Shown piece after piece: positions 26,900 through 38,929 of a stretch of 64,000 nucleotides of DNA. The position numbers and the translations under genes are program-made. The stretch is from Syngnathus acus (taxonomy: Eukaryota > Chordata > Actinopteri > Syngnathiformes > Syngnathidae), in the NCBI RefSeq assembly GCF_901709675.1, contig NC_051089.1, positions 5,686,476 through 5,750,475 on the forward strand. Reading direction: 5' to 3'. Every line of letters starts with the position of its first letter. The stretch's first letter is position 1. Below the pieces are notes generated by a model. The model had not been told where the DNA came from. It saw only the letters and a list, made by a program, of their open reading frames with translations, and ran no database searches.

Positions 26900-27400
26900 G
26901 GTGAATGCTGATTGAGAGATTGATTGAGAGAAAAACATCAGTATTGCTGCGTATTGGTGAGACACCACCAGCATTTCCATTAAAAACTGCTTTTGTGTGA
27001 ATGCTAAGAGACAAACACTGACATTGATTCTAAACAGTCAAGTCATCTGATGAGAAATATGCATCCACAAAAGGTGCATCAAAAATGGTTAATATGTCAA
27101 AGTTTAGAGACAATTTTTTTTTGCATATCTAGAATAATGCTGAGACATTATTTTAAATTTGTGTATGAATGTTGAGGATTCACACTAATGCTAAAAAAAA
27201 ATGCTTTTCTGTGAATGCATTATAAGTAATGAGAATAATTAGGATGGGAATGCTGGATGACACTAATGGCAAAAAATAACTTTTGTAAATGTTGAAATAT
27301 GATCACGCTGAGAATTTAAATGTCAATCAAGCATTCAGAAGAATGCTAGTTGGCATTTCATTTGTGGCATTTTGTGAATGCTGAGAGAAAAAAATCCACT
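26900..27400 (+). repeat. Very degenerate tandem-like region with GTGAATGCTGAGA motif
   Basis: Variants of TTTTGTGAATGCTGAGAG recur irregularly (near 26902, 26992, 27165, 27207, 27284 and 27367), separated by roughly 40-90 bp and often followed by an A-rich run. This suggests an old decayed minisatellite. It is not coding. Confidence 0.4.
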
Positions 27401-30400
27401 CATGTTTTTGGTATGGTGACTGTTGCAGCACAAGCCGGAGTAACTTTGGACAGCTTTGGTACAATCTGGATCAAATCCTTTTCAGTTACAGCCCACTGTT
27501 AAAGTATTTCTCACAATTGTGGCTCGTTTACAGCATCGCTAAGTATTCTCATGAATTATCGGAGGGAATTGTCGATTAGAGTTGCACGGTGTGCAAAAAG
27601 GGGGAGGATTATTAATTCTAAATTGCTTCACCAAGTGTGAGCCAATTCGTTGATGAGTTCTAACTTTTCACGGGGGGCGGGGGGGAGCACTGCATCATTA
27701 TCATGCCAGTGGGAGGATAATTACAGCAAATGATACAAGTAAATATGGCACTTATTGGCCCACGTTCGAAGGAGACATCTGGCCTTCATCAGTGTTCAAG
27801 TCCCCGTGATACGTCACCTCCATCAGGAGAACATTGCTACAATCATTGCAATAATCAATGGGCCCAAACCCCATCTCGGCTTGTAAAAGTGTGGCTTCCC
27901 AAATTCCACCAGGGTACTGTTTTAGCTTTGTTTACACTGCGATAAACCCGATGAAGACTCGTAAAATAAACTAAGCTGGGCAGGGACTGGGGGGGGGATT
28001 TTTACTACTAAGTTTGGAGTCTTAAAGGTTTAAGTCCCCGGAAGAATTAGGAGATAAAAGTTTTTATTTGACAGGCCTGATGGTTTCTCAGGGCGAGTCG
28101 TGCCTGGGAGATGATAGAGAACGATCAAACAAACAAAAAAATTGACAGCTCTCAGGCCTCCACCAAATGGGTTGACAAATAAAGGAAAAGCCGAAAGACC
28201 ATGGAAATATTTCTTTTTATTTTCCACCTCACTGTTTTGAATGAAAAACAAACTCAGCCATTACCGAATTTTTCAGACTATAAATCGCACTTAAAATCAT
28301 TTTAAATTTCTCAAAAATCAACACCGTGCAGTGGAATTCCTTCATTTGACTTAGCACAATAAGAACTTGAAGTCATGTTTACCTTAGTGGTTCCTGGATC
28401 CGGGCCAGAATTAGTCGTGTTCCATTAGCACTATTTGGCACACACACATTCACTTAGTGGCAGGAGGTACATGCGGTTTACACAGTGCGAGTACTAAACT
28501 GAGATTTTTAATAAGATGTGTACTTAGTCGCTGTTCTAATTAGCATCATGCACAAGCCTGGCTAATGTTCATTTGAGTTGACACTGCTTATATAATTTTT
28601 TAATAAAACCCCCTCTTCATGCTTCATTTCCACTGATCACCAGCTGCCGGGTCAATTGAATAATTAAGGATTTAATTAAGCTTCAGGGTGGATCACAGTC
28701 TTCCGACGCAGTCCAGCTTGATGCACCGGAGAACCGGAGCACAACTCAAATCGGCGGCGGTGCAGAATTTGAACAAAAGCATAACCGTTGTATCTCGGGA
28801 TCCTTTCTTTCTATCTCACACGGTCTGGGTTGTTATTTTTCTGGCTTTCCGCGGTGCATTTCAGATTCCCAAGTGATCCTCCGAGGTATGCGGCATCGCA
28901 GGCCGTCGTGTAATACAATGCCTCCCATCGACTTATTGGAGAGCAGCTCCTTCCTGCGCTGGCTCGTCCGTGTAGCGCCGGCTAATTTCACTCAATGGTG
29001 CATGAGTAAATGTTAGATGAAGCCAGTGAACCCTGCAGTATGAGAATATTATCAGCCTCACTGCGGTCCTCCATCTGTTAATGTACTTTTGGACACTCTA
29101 TTGAGATGCTAAATAATTTAATTGGCACTATCATTCAGCCAAGGTCCTTGGCACAAAGCTATTTTACTGTGAGAGTTGACAGTATTGGTGAGCATTTGCG
29201 ATGACATTTAAATAAGTGGCTTTAAAGTAACTCCATGGAGGCCTACAAGGGCGAAAAACTATTTTGTTTTTACGCCCGTATTAAGAACCGAACATAAAGA
29301 CGCAAGGCTTTTTCTCGGTAATTAAAAAGGCTTATATGTTGTATTATGTTATAATGTGTTACGATATGTTGTGTAACCTTGTGGTCTGATACGTTGAGTT
29401 CTTGTACATTGTGTTACAATGTTTTACAATACGTTGTGTTACCATACGTTGTTAGCATATGTTGCGTTGCGCTACGTCACGTTGCAATACGTTGATGCGT
29501 TGATTTATGATACTTTACAAACAAACTGTATATCTCGACACAGACACTACAGAGGTTCTTGGTCATTCTCTGAGTGATGTTGCTAGTTTTAATGGTCTAT
29601 CAAGTCTGAATAAACACCATAAAAACATATGCGAAGCAAAGTCGCAAAGAGCAGCATTTAATCAATTGTAATCATATTCCTCTGCAGCTTAATGTCCGTG
29701 AGTGCTTCCCGGTCTGACCGTTCTTTTCACGCACACACACACACGTGCAAACGCACACAGGCACCTCCGTCTTTCTGATTTACCGTTTTGTACACGTTGT
29801 GCTGACACTGAAAATCACGCTACGCATCACAGCACCTGATGAATAGACCTGATGTGAACTTATACGCGGGTTGTAATCCTGTGATATATGCAGGTTACAA
29901 AGCTGCTTGAAGCTCGATAATGCATATAGCCACATTCCTGGAGCCTTGCCCGACTGCAATATATATTTATACACTAACATATTTGTGTGCGTGTGTACGT
30001 ACGTGTGGATTCTATATAGTACATATAGTCCATCAGCGGATGCACGGCCTGCAGCGGAATTTATTAGGGCTTCTCACACACACTTAAACTAGCCATGATG
30101 CTAATACTTCTCTACAGGCCTGATCTCATTGCAATGGATGACATCACTCACCATAAGTCAGTCCAATGGAATTGGTCCCCTGAGACAGGGACTAATTGTA
30201 ATCGTGATGGGACCACAAAGGGGTTGTGCATGCATGTATGTTCTCAATATAGACAGCCATACTGTTTTATGGATTATTGTACTGCATTAAAAAGAGAACC
30301 CAATTTGGAAAGTCCAGTTTACGACAGAGTAAACAAATCTATACATCTGTTACTACGAGCCTATTTTAGTAAGGTCACATTTACAGTAAATATAAATTTA

Positions 30401-33400
30401 TCAAACGGGAATCCATGAAAAGAAAATAGTGGTACATTGTGTTTCACTACATTATGTTGTAATAAGATAACATGGTTGTCCATAGTAAAGTCTTCATTGC
30501 AGAATATGAATATATATCTAAACAATCAGATCAAAAGAGATTTTTTTTTTCTCTTCCCTTCTGCAATTGGCTCACACACTGGAATAACAACCAAACACCG
30601 GAGGTCAGGACCATCGCAAAGTGTGGACCCCCTGTGATGTTCAAGCAAAAACACATCAATGATTTGCATTAATGTCCCACTTTTGTCTTCAAAATTCGAC
30701 TGCTGCTTGCTTGCAGAAAAATACATAGGGGTTAGGTCTCGTGTGTGTGCGCATACATGTGTGTGACCAGTGGAGCTAAATTGGAATTTAACACACACAA
30801 AGTTTTTCTGGCTAAGGTCACACAGAGGTTGGGGTTCCTGAAATGTTCTCTGAGCCAATAAATGATACATGAGAGATGGAGATGATGCGTGACTCTGGAG
30901 TTTGTTTTTGTTTTTTTTGCCAAGTAGCTCCTTTTTCAAGGCGGGCTCTGCTTCACCAATTCGAGCCTTTTTTATCCATAAATAGGAAAGGTTAAGTCGG
31001 TCGGGAATCTAGTTGATGTGTATCTAAAGAAAATAAAATTAGACCGTCAACTTCAAATCTTTAGCAAGTACAAAAATATGAAATAGAAAAGACAAATATT
31101 CATCTCATCAGCAACGACACCACACTTGTTTCATGATTCCAAGTCTTACTAATAAATACCCTATAATACAATCAGAACATTACATTACATCAATGCCATC
31201 AATTGATCTTTAACTTTCAGGTCATAAAAGAATAACATTTATACCGATTAAAAAAACTAATTTGGTTATGCCTCGCCTTGCTTAGCTGTGAAACAAATCC
31301 ATTGAACACTTTTAAACGCTGAGATTAACGGCATGCAGAAAATGCGACAGCACAATCACAAAGCTCTTAAAAATCACACAGCATATAATGCAAACAGAAC
31401 AGCCATGAATACTAAAGTGTTTCGAGGAGTGACGTGTCACATTGTGAGAAGTCTTACCTCGAAAGACTTTTTAGAGAACCGAAACTGAAAATAAATAAAT
31501 GGGTGATATAAATATATAAATAAATGGCTATATTAAGCATTATGTACAAACAAAGCCTCGTTAAAATGTTGTGAAACGGTTCCCAGCCAACCAGAGTAAA
31601 GAGTGACGAAATGTGGCAACAGAAGATTAATTCCACGCTTGTTCCTCAAGGTCCCGAGAAACCTCCCAATCATCATGAAGTCACGTTTTAGGATTAAGCC
31701 ACGTACAATTTAGACCTCACATGAATCACACCTACAGCATTTTAATGCATTCTGTGATTTACACTGGCTGCTGCTGTTGTTGTTTTGTAGAGAATGTGTA
31801 AAACTAAATATATTAATAGCCTTCTTTGCACCCTTAGAACTAAAACTAGAAACTGACTCACAAATTGGTTTCTGTACATTTTAGTGGAGGCACACGATAA
31901 GAAGACGCTGCATAAATTATTGATGCCCTTTTGTTTAGAGAAAAAAAAAGACCAAAAATCAGTCTTTAATTTGCTTGCCTTAGGAACAAGTCTAATGTAT
32001 TTTCGGTACAGACTTTTTTTCTGTCCCGGTCCATCCCTGCCTGGAAACCTCTGTACAGTAAATAAAGTAATTATAGTGCTGATACAACAAATCCAATGGC
32101 AGTTTAAGATTTTTTACACAGTACCAGATAGGTAATATCTTTGTATCCAGTTAAAAGGAAATCACCCGAAAGCAATCACGGCTGTCAAAAGAACACTTTT
32201 CAATGTCCTCTCGAGTGCAGCAGGCGGTCATGAGTAAACATCACACAGACCTCTTGACTTTATTGCATCAGCTCAGAGGCCAGCAATGATACGGGAGCGC
32301 GAACCTCTTTTTCGGAGGGATTTCTCTGTAAGAAGGTGATTTTTGTTCTCTCGGTGTCCATTGCAATACTTTCAGCAATTCCGCCGCTAAGACGAGATCT
32401 CATTTCAGCGTTGTGCCTGAGAGAGGAGGCTTAGGGGAGATGAGAGGCCTCTGTCAGAGCCCCCGTGCCAGGAAAATGAGGGTTACACAATTACACACAG
32501 TTCCGAAAAAAAGCCCTCTTCGTAATTGGATCCATTTTAGGGCCTTTAAAACCCACCTCTTGGAGATAAAGCCGCCCTAGGTGCAGATTTCATTCTTTTC
32601 TCTCTGTCTGCAGTGCTTTTTCATTTAGACTTGCCCAAAAAAAAAAAAAAAGAAACGACTGCGGTATCACATCCAATAGAACATCATTTTAACTGAAAAT
32701 AATTCTGCTAATTTCTACAGGGATGGATGATCATCTGTGTCAAAAGTTGATAATCAGTGTAACAGGGAAAACAAATCAAAGTTGCTTTCTTTAACGAATA
32801 TGAGGAGACGTTACGGTGATCGCCCAGCATCTCTTTTTCCCCCCCCCAGCAACACCCTCATCCCAGCAACTCTCACAAGAGCCTAGGGCGGTGAAAAACT
32901 ACCCAGAAGAAACACACAATCAATCGAGCATATTCTTGCTTTGGCCTTAGGGCAGAACTTGCAATGTACGGCCCGTGGGCCACGTCCAGAAGGTTCAGTC
33001 TTGACCAGCCCTGGGCACTGTTTATGAAGTTGAAAATAATATGCAAAACATGTGCTTCTTTTATTTTGAAAGTGTTAATTTTATTTTGATGTGCATGCGT
33101 GTGGGTACACTGATTTTTCCAAACCCTCTGGCGTCAAATCTTTCCCAAAAACAAAGACTTGCAAAAATGCCAATCGATTTGCCACAGAGTTCCGTGGAAG
33201 TACATGACATTCACACAAAAAGCCATCATCCACACCTCGTATACTAAAATGTGTTCCTAAATTGTATTTTTGTTGAGCTGAAATCACGTAAAAACCAACC
33301 ACATGCACCAGTGGCTAACTGTTTTGGTTAGATTTGGTGTGCAATTGCCACAAATGTCATTACTCATTCATGTTGATCGTAAAATAGCAATCTAAGATTA

Positions 33401-34099
33401 ATGATACTACCCCAACCATTATAGTGTTAAAACGTAATAGTAGGGCAAATGGCCTTGAACCAAGCGCACACTTCATTACACACAGCCAATATCCAAATGA
33501 GATATCTCAAGAGAAGATAATGGTGAATCACAAATTACATGGATTTACCACGCACTTTAAAGCCTGCTTGTCTGCCAAATGAACTTGTGATTGCTTTCTG
33601 ACAACATGCTAACATAGCAAAAAGGCAGTGTCACATTGGTCCTATTTGATGTATAGTAGTATTTGCAAAATCTACACTAAGTGCTGTTAAATGGTCATTT
33701 TGGTAAGAACGATTTGTAGTTTTCTAACATTCACGTTAAGCTTTTTTTTTTTTTTTTTTTGGTGAACAGAGGGAAAAGACCATATGTCCATAAATTCCAA
33801 AAATATATGGCAATTGTTTTGAAATTTTCAGAAGCTGAAGTGGGCACTGTAAATTTTAGTGATGGCATGGTTGCAGTGTTCTGAAGTTTTTTTTTGCATG
33901 CACATTAACCATTTTAAGACTGTCCTGAGTATGACAGTTCTCAGTCTTTGCACGAAACAGATTTTCTGCACGAGTTTAGATATTTCAAACATGCATAATG
34001 TCTTTAGAAACAAAGGGATGAATTCACTTTAAAAGCTCTTTAAACTAAGTCATCGTGTATGTACGGAGTTTACAATGGCCTATTAAAAAAGAAGCATTT

Positions 34100-34103
<4 letters not shown>
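27401..34103. other. Non-coding stretch without recognisable gene
   Basis: No supported gene. A degenerate GTTACAATACGTTGTG-type low-complexity patch lies at 29335-29505. AC-rich microsatellites lie near 29731-29745. GGCCCGTGGGCCAC around 32971 looks like a decayed MITE fragment. Open frames here are short and mutually overlapping. Confidence 0.5.
29335..29505 (+). repeat. Low-complexity GTTRYRATAYGTTGTG patch
   Basis: Short imperfect repeats of the form GTTACAATACGTTGTG / GTTACGATATGTTGTG succeed each other for about 170 bp. No open frame of interest crosses it. It is probably a decayed microsatellite or minisatellite. Confidence 0.6.

Positions 34104-34130
<27 letters not shown>
34104..34130 (+). 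repeat. 27-nt poly(A) run
   Basis: An uninterrupted run of A preceded by TTT and followed by GATACATAGAG. It could be a retroposon tail, but no body of a known retroposon is recognisable to its left. Confidence 0.9.
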
Positions 34131-34132
<2 letters not shown>

Positions 34133-34318
34133 TACATAGAGTTGGTCGTTGTAAGCAACGCGTTCGGCGCCGTAAGGGCATTTTTTTGCATAACAGCTGG
34201 CTGTCGCGCTTATGAAAGATGACAAGACCCATACATCGCCGAATCCCACGCCATGTCCTGCGTGCATTCGAGGATGAAATGACAAAAGGACAGGCCAACT
34301 CTGCGTGTTAGTGTTGGC

Positions 34319-35040
34319 TCGTGAGTGAAAGATTCGTTCAAAAGAACGATTTATTTTTTCAGTGAACGAGAGTGAACGACAGGAAGTGATTCGTTCTTTT
34401 TTTAGTTCATATGACTTCAACCAGTAGGTGTCGGTAATGCGCATTGAAGCTGGTGCCACCTCGCCGTAAAACAAAACGAAGAAGAAAATGAACTGAACGG
34501 GTCTGTGCGTGAACGTGTCAGTGAGTGAGTGATTTGCATTTCCAGTTCATCGCGAGAACGGATCAGTGAGGAAACGAATCCTGACTTTCCCGTTCGCGAA
34601 CGAGTTCCTGCCTTCCTTGCCGTGCGTCAACGGATCAGTCAGTGAACGTGTTGCGTCTCCTGGCGTGAACTATGTAAGCCAGAAGGTCGATTTACGATTT
34701 GCCAAGGAAAGAAAGAACCACTCACTGAAACACCACTTCTTTTATGCGCGTTTCTAACGGCTAACTTTATTGCATGAAGGGATGCGCCGTTATGCAACAA
34801 CGGGGAGATTATGCTTCTCTTTGGGTAATCTTGATTTTATAACACTTATAGTAGTTTTTAAATAACGTGTATGCATATACGTATAAGCCTAAATATTGTT
34901 TTCCAATATATCTACTGCAATTTCACATTGGATTTCTCGTTTGAAATTTACTTTTAATATGATCATTATTATTATTATAGTTATTAAATAAACATTTATG
35001 TTAAAACTTGTCTGGTGTTTTATTCCTTGTTTTTATATTC
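34319..35040 (+). repeat. Left arm of the palindrome
   Basis: The left arm carries repeated GTGAACG/CGTTCA words (34330-34650) and a segment encoding no recognisable protein. Its inverted counterpart on the right is 37966-38718. The arms differ by many substitutions and small indels, so they are not recently homogenised. Confidence 0.8.
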
Positions 35041-35600
35041 GCCAATTAAAACATAAAAATCAAACATTTGGTTAACTGCTTTCTATGACAATATGTGTTT
35101 TACGTTGTTATATGAGTTGGTGTCCCCCAAAATAACAAATGTCAGCATAATGGATTTCTTGATTTTATAACACTTATAGTAGTTTTTAAATAACGTGTAT
35201 GCATATATAAGCCTAAATATTGTTTTCCAATATATCTACTGCAATTTCACATTGGATTTCTGGTTTGAAATTGACTTTTAATATGATCATTATTATTATT
35301 ATTGTTATTATTATTAGTTGTACTAGGTTCATCTTGTTTTTTCTTTTTCAATTACTTCACTGGTTCTTCTATATCAAACAATTTGTTTTAGGTTCATTTA
35401 CCTGACATGTTATTATTATTGTTATTAAATAAACATTTATGTTAAAACTTGTCTGGTGTTTTATTCCTTGTTTTTATATTCACCAATTAAAACATAAAAA
35501 TCAAACATTTGGTTAACTGCTTTCTATGACAATATGTGTTTTACGTTGTTATATGAGTTGGTGTCCCCCAAAATAACAAATGTCGGCATAATGGATTTTT
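34830..35600 (+). repeat. Tandem duplication inside the left arm
   Basis: A block starting CTTGATTTTATAACACTTAT occurs at 34830 and again at 35158. Both copies run through TTATTCCTTGTTTTTATATT to a shared end, GTGTCCCCCAAAATAAC. Copy 2 carries ~110 extra bases (about 35310-35425) inside an ATT-rich tract. The right arm has only one copy. Confidence 0.85.
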
Positions 35601-35759
35601 TTCAACCTTTTATTCAAACACAAACACATTCGGTATAATAACACCATCAACTACAATCCAACAAATACAACATTAAAATATCAATGTCGGCATAACGTGT
35701 GTCGGCTGGCATAGCAGCAACGCTGTCTGTCACTCACTCGTGAATCTTCGCGAACGAAC

Positions 35760-37375
35760 CTGAAAATGGCGGTGTACCTAATAGAGTGCCCGAATGACGT
35801 CACAGATCAAACAGCCAATCAGAAAGTGGGGGTGAGGGCGGGTGTGGCACTTTTCACTTTCAGTTAAGCTTTGGCCATGATTTTTCCCTAATGAACTGGC
35901 CTGTTATTAGGTACACCTGAAAATGGCGGTGTACCTAATGGAGTGTCCGAGTGATGTCACAGATCAACCAGCCAATCAGAAAGTGGGGGTGAGGGCGGGT
36001 GTGGCACTTTTCACTTAAACCAGGGGTGTCGACCTCCAGTCCTCGAGGGGCCGCGTTCCAATATGTTTTCCAAGTTACCCTCGTTAAGTGCACCTGCGTG
36101 AAAAGTTTTAGCCACTTTCACGTTCTGCAGGAGCTAAAACTTTTCACGCAGGTGCACTTAACGAGGGAATCACACGGACACTCCATTAGGTACACCGCCA
36201 TTTTCAAGTGTACCTAATAACAGGCCACTTTATTGGGGAAATATCATGGTCAAAGGTCACAGTTGTCAAGCTCTAGTCCTCGGGGCCGCGTTCCAACATG
36301 TTTTCCAAGAGACCCTCGTTAAGCGCACCTGCGTGAAAAGTTTTTGGTCACTTTCACGTTCCGCATGAGCTAAAACTTTTCACGCAGGTGCACTTAACGA
36401 GGGAATCACACGGACACTCCATTAGGTACACCGCCATTTTCAAGTGTACCTAATAACAGTGTCCAAATGATGTCACAGATCAAACAGCCAATCAGAAAGT
36501 GGGGGTGAGGGCGGGTGTGGCACTTTTCACTTAACCCAGGGGTGTCGACCTCCAGTCCTCGAGGGGCCGCGTTCCAATATGTTTTCCAAGTTATCCTCGT
36601 TAAGCGCACCTGCGTGAAAAGTTTTAGCTCCTTTCACGTTCTGCAGGAGCTAAAACTTTTCACGCAGGTGCACTTAACGAGGGAATCACACGGACACTCC
36701 ATTAGGTACACCGCCATTTTAAAGCGTACCTAATAACAGGCCACTTTATTAGGGAAATATCATGGTCAAAGGTCACAGGTGTCAAGCTCTAGTCCTCGGG
36801 GCCGCGTTCCAATATGTTTTCCAAGTTACCCTCGTTAAACACACCTGCGTGAAAAGTTTTAGCTCCTTTCACGTTCTGCAGGAGCTAAAACTTTTCACGC
36901 AGGTGCACTTAACGAGGGAATCACACGGACACTCCATTAGGTACACCGCCATTTTCAAGCGTACCTAATAACAGGCCACTTTATTAGGGAAATCTCATGG
37001 TCAAAGATCACAGGTGTCAAGCTCTAGTCCTCGGGGCCGCGTTCCAATATGTTTTCCAAGTTACCCTCGTTAAACACACCTGCGTGAAAAGATTTTGGTC
37101 ATTTTCACGTTCTGCAGGAGCTAAAACTTTTCACGCAGGTGCACTTAACGAGGGAATCACGGACACTCCATTAGGTACACCGCCATTTTCAAGTGTACCT
37201 AATAACAGGCCACTTTATTAGGGAAATATCATGGTCAAAGGTCACAGGTGTCAAGCTCTAGTCCTCGGGGCCGCGTTCCAACATGTTTTCCAAGATTCCC
37301 TCGTTAAACACACCTGTGTGAAAAGATTTTCTTCATTTTCACGTTCTGCAGGAGCTAAAACGTTTCACGGCCCGC
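35760..37375 (+). repeat. Array of six ~235-bp units with internal hairpins
   Basis: The landmark CCGCGTTCCAA recurs at 36051, 36286, 36567, 36802, 37037 and 37271 (spacing 235, 281, 235, 235 and 234). Each of the first five units contains inverted arms. The clearest is 36595-36631 paired with 36646-36682, 37 bp with one mismatch and a 14-nt loop; the sixth is truncated. Flanking TACACCGCCATTTTCA and ACCTAATAACAGG blocks are themselves inverted relative to the 35760-35930 segment. Short frames with repeated peptides across the array are artefacts of the repetition. Confidence 0.9.
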
Positions 37376-37539
37376 CCCCTACACTATTGGATTTCACCCC
37401 GCCCCCTAGGTAGTGGGCGTGATCCATTGGTGTGATCCGCCAACTTCGGGGTAGGGCCACCTTATGTATTTACACAAATACTTGCATTTGTTTGCATATG
37501 CATACAAAACGAGCCTCCAATTCTAAAAATACATTCAGG

Positions 37540-37620
37540 TATATGCTCACACCTGGGATCGAACCAAGGTCTTTCCATGCACGAGCCCATGTCACTAACC
37601 AGTTGGCTATTTCGACCTGA
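37540..37620 (-). mobile_element. tRNA-like head of a SINE
   Basis: On the minus strand, an A-box-like TAGCCAACTGG (37599-37609) is followed 33 nt later by a B-box-like GGTTCGATCCC (37555-37565), the internal RNA polymerase III promoter layout. The sequence to its left (about 37440-37540) would be the SINE body. The cloverleaf pairing is too poor for a functional tRNA gene. Confidence 0.6.
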
Positions 37621-37652
37621 TAGCTATTGGCCGTCTGCACTCTTTTGTACTA

Positions 37653-38896
37653 GTGATGTGCATTCCAGTTTTAAAGTGAACTGAATCCTTAGAATCGGTT
37701 CACTCAAAAGATTTGTTCAAACGAATCGTTCACCGAATCGTTCGCTACACTTTCTTATTTATTCTTTTTTTTTTTTTTTTTTAACCTCGTGTAGTGTACC
37801 TATTGAAGTGTCCATGAGGTGCACCTAATCACAGGCCACTTCATTAGGGAAAAAGCTTAAGTGAAAAGTGCCACACCCGCCCTCACCCCACCTCCTGATT
37901 GGCTGTTTGATCTGTGACGTCATTCAGACACTTTATTAGGTACACTGCCATTTTCAGGTTCGTTCGCGAAGATTTTTATGATTTAATTGGTGAATATAAA
38001 AACAAGGAATAAAACACCAGACAAGTTTTAACATAAACGTTTATTTGAAAAAAAAATTAAAAGTGCATTTCAAACCAGCAATCTAATGTGAAATTGCAGT
38101 AGATATATTGGATAACAATATTTAGGCGTATATATGCATACACGTTATTGAAAAACAACAAGTGTTATAAAATCAAGATTACCCAAAGAGAAGCATAATC
38201 TCCCCGTTGTTGCATAACGGCGCATCCCTTCATGCAATAAAGTTAGCCGTTAGAAACGCGCATAAAAGAAGTGGTGTTTCAGTGAGTGGTTCTTTCTTTC
38301 ATTCTGGCTTACATAGTTCACGCCAGGAGACGCAACACGTTCACTGACTGGTTCGTTGATGCACGGCAAGGAAGGGAGTTCACCCATTAACTCGTTCGCG
38401 AACGGGAAAGTCAGGACTCGCTCCCTCACTGATCCGTTCTCGCGATAAACTGGAAATGCAAATCACTGACACGTTCACTCACACATCCGTTCAGTTGGTG
38501 AACGGGAAATGCAATTCACAACTCGTTCGTGAACAGGAAGTTACCTCATTTTCTTCTTCGTTTTGTTTTACGGCGCGGTGGCACCAGCTTCAATGTGCAT
38601 TACCGACACCTACTGCTTGAAGTCATATGAACTGAAAAAAGACCGAATCACTTTAGGACGTGATTCGTTCACTCTCGTTCACTGAAAGAAAATCGTTCTT
38701 TTGAACGAATCGTTCACTCGTGTGTGTGTGTGTGTTATTGAAGTTAAAAAACAAAACAAAACGGATCAGTGTGTGTGTGTGTGTGTGCGTGGAGGGGGGG
38801 GGGGGGACGATTCCTTGGACGATTCGTCTGAACGAATCTTTTGAGTCAACTGATTCTAAAGATTCAGTTGACTTAAAAGAACTGGAATGCACATCA
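37653..38896. mobile_element. Second, overlapping terminal-inverted-repeat pair
   Basis: GTGATGTGCATTCCAGTT at 37653 and its complement ending at 38896 begin two ~90-bp inverted ends rich in GAACGAATC and CTCAAAAGATT words (37653-37745 and 38806-38896). They enclose the right arm of the larger palindrome but not its left arm, so simple nesting does not explain the arrangement. TG microsatellites (38721-38735 and 38769-38787) and a G run (38794-38806) lie just inside the right end. Confidence 0.75.
38721..38806 (+). repeat. Two (TG)n microsatellites and a G run
   Basis: TG repeats at 38721-38735 and 38769-38787 are separated by an A/C-rich spacer. A run of G (38794-38806, one leading A) follows directly. 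Confidence 0.9.
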
Positions 38897-38929
38897 GTAC
38901 TGCGTGTGACTGTTAAGCACTTTACGCTG

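Larger units (their letters stand above)
34319..38720. mobile_element. Large palindromic composite repeat (unclassified DNA transposon-like)
   Basis: The outer ends are inverted copies: GATTCGTTCAAAAGAACGAT at 34331 and its complement near 38693-38712. The left arm (34319-35040) matches the reverse complement of the right arm (37966-38718) along most of its length, including a block with ACAAAACGAAGAAG and a GGTGCCACC segment. Inside are a second inverted pair (35738-35930 versus 37800-37965), a tandem array (35760-37375), a tRNA-like fragment (37540-37620) and further GAACGAATC-rich ends. No transposase ORF is present. Arm length and nesting suggest a foldback-type or repeatedly rearranged element. 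I cannot assign a superfamily, and no target duplication is evident. Confidence 0.75.

Noticed and set aside
35999-37413. Series of similar ~60-74-residue proteins, looking like a small gene family
   Set aside because: They are the same frame of the ~235-bp tandem repeat, with no independent starts, splice sites or domains.
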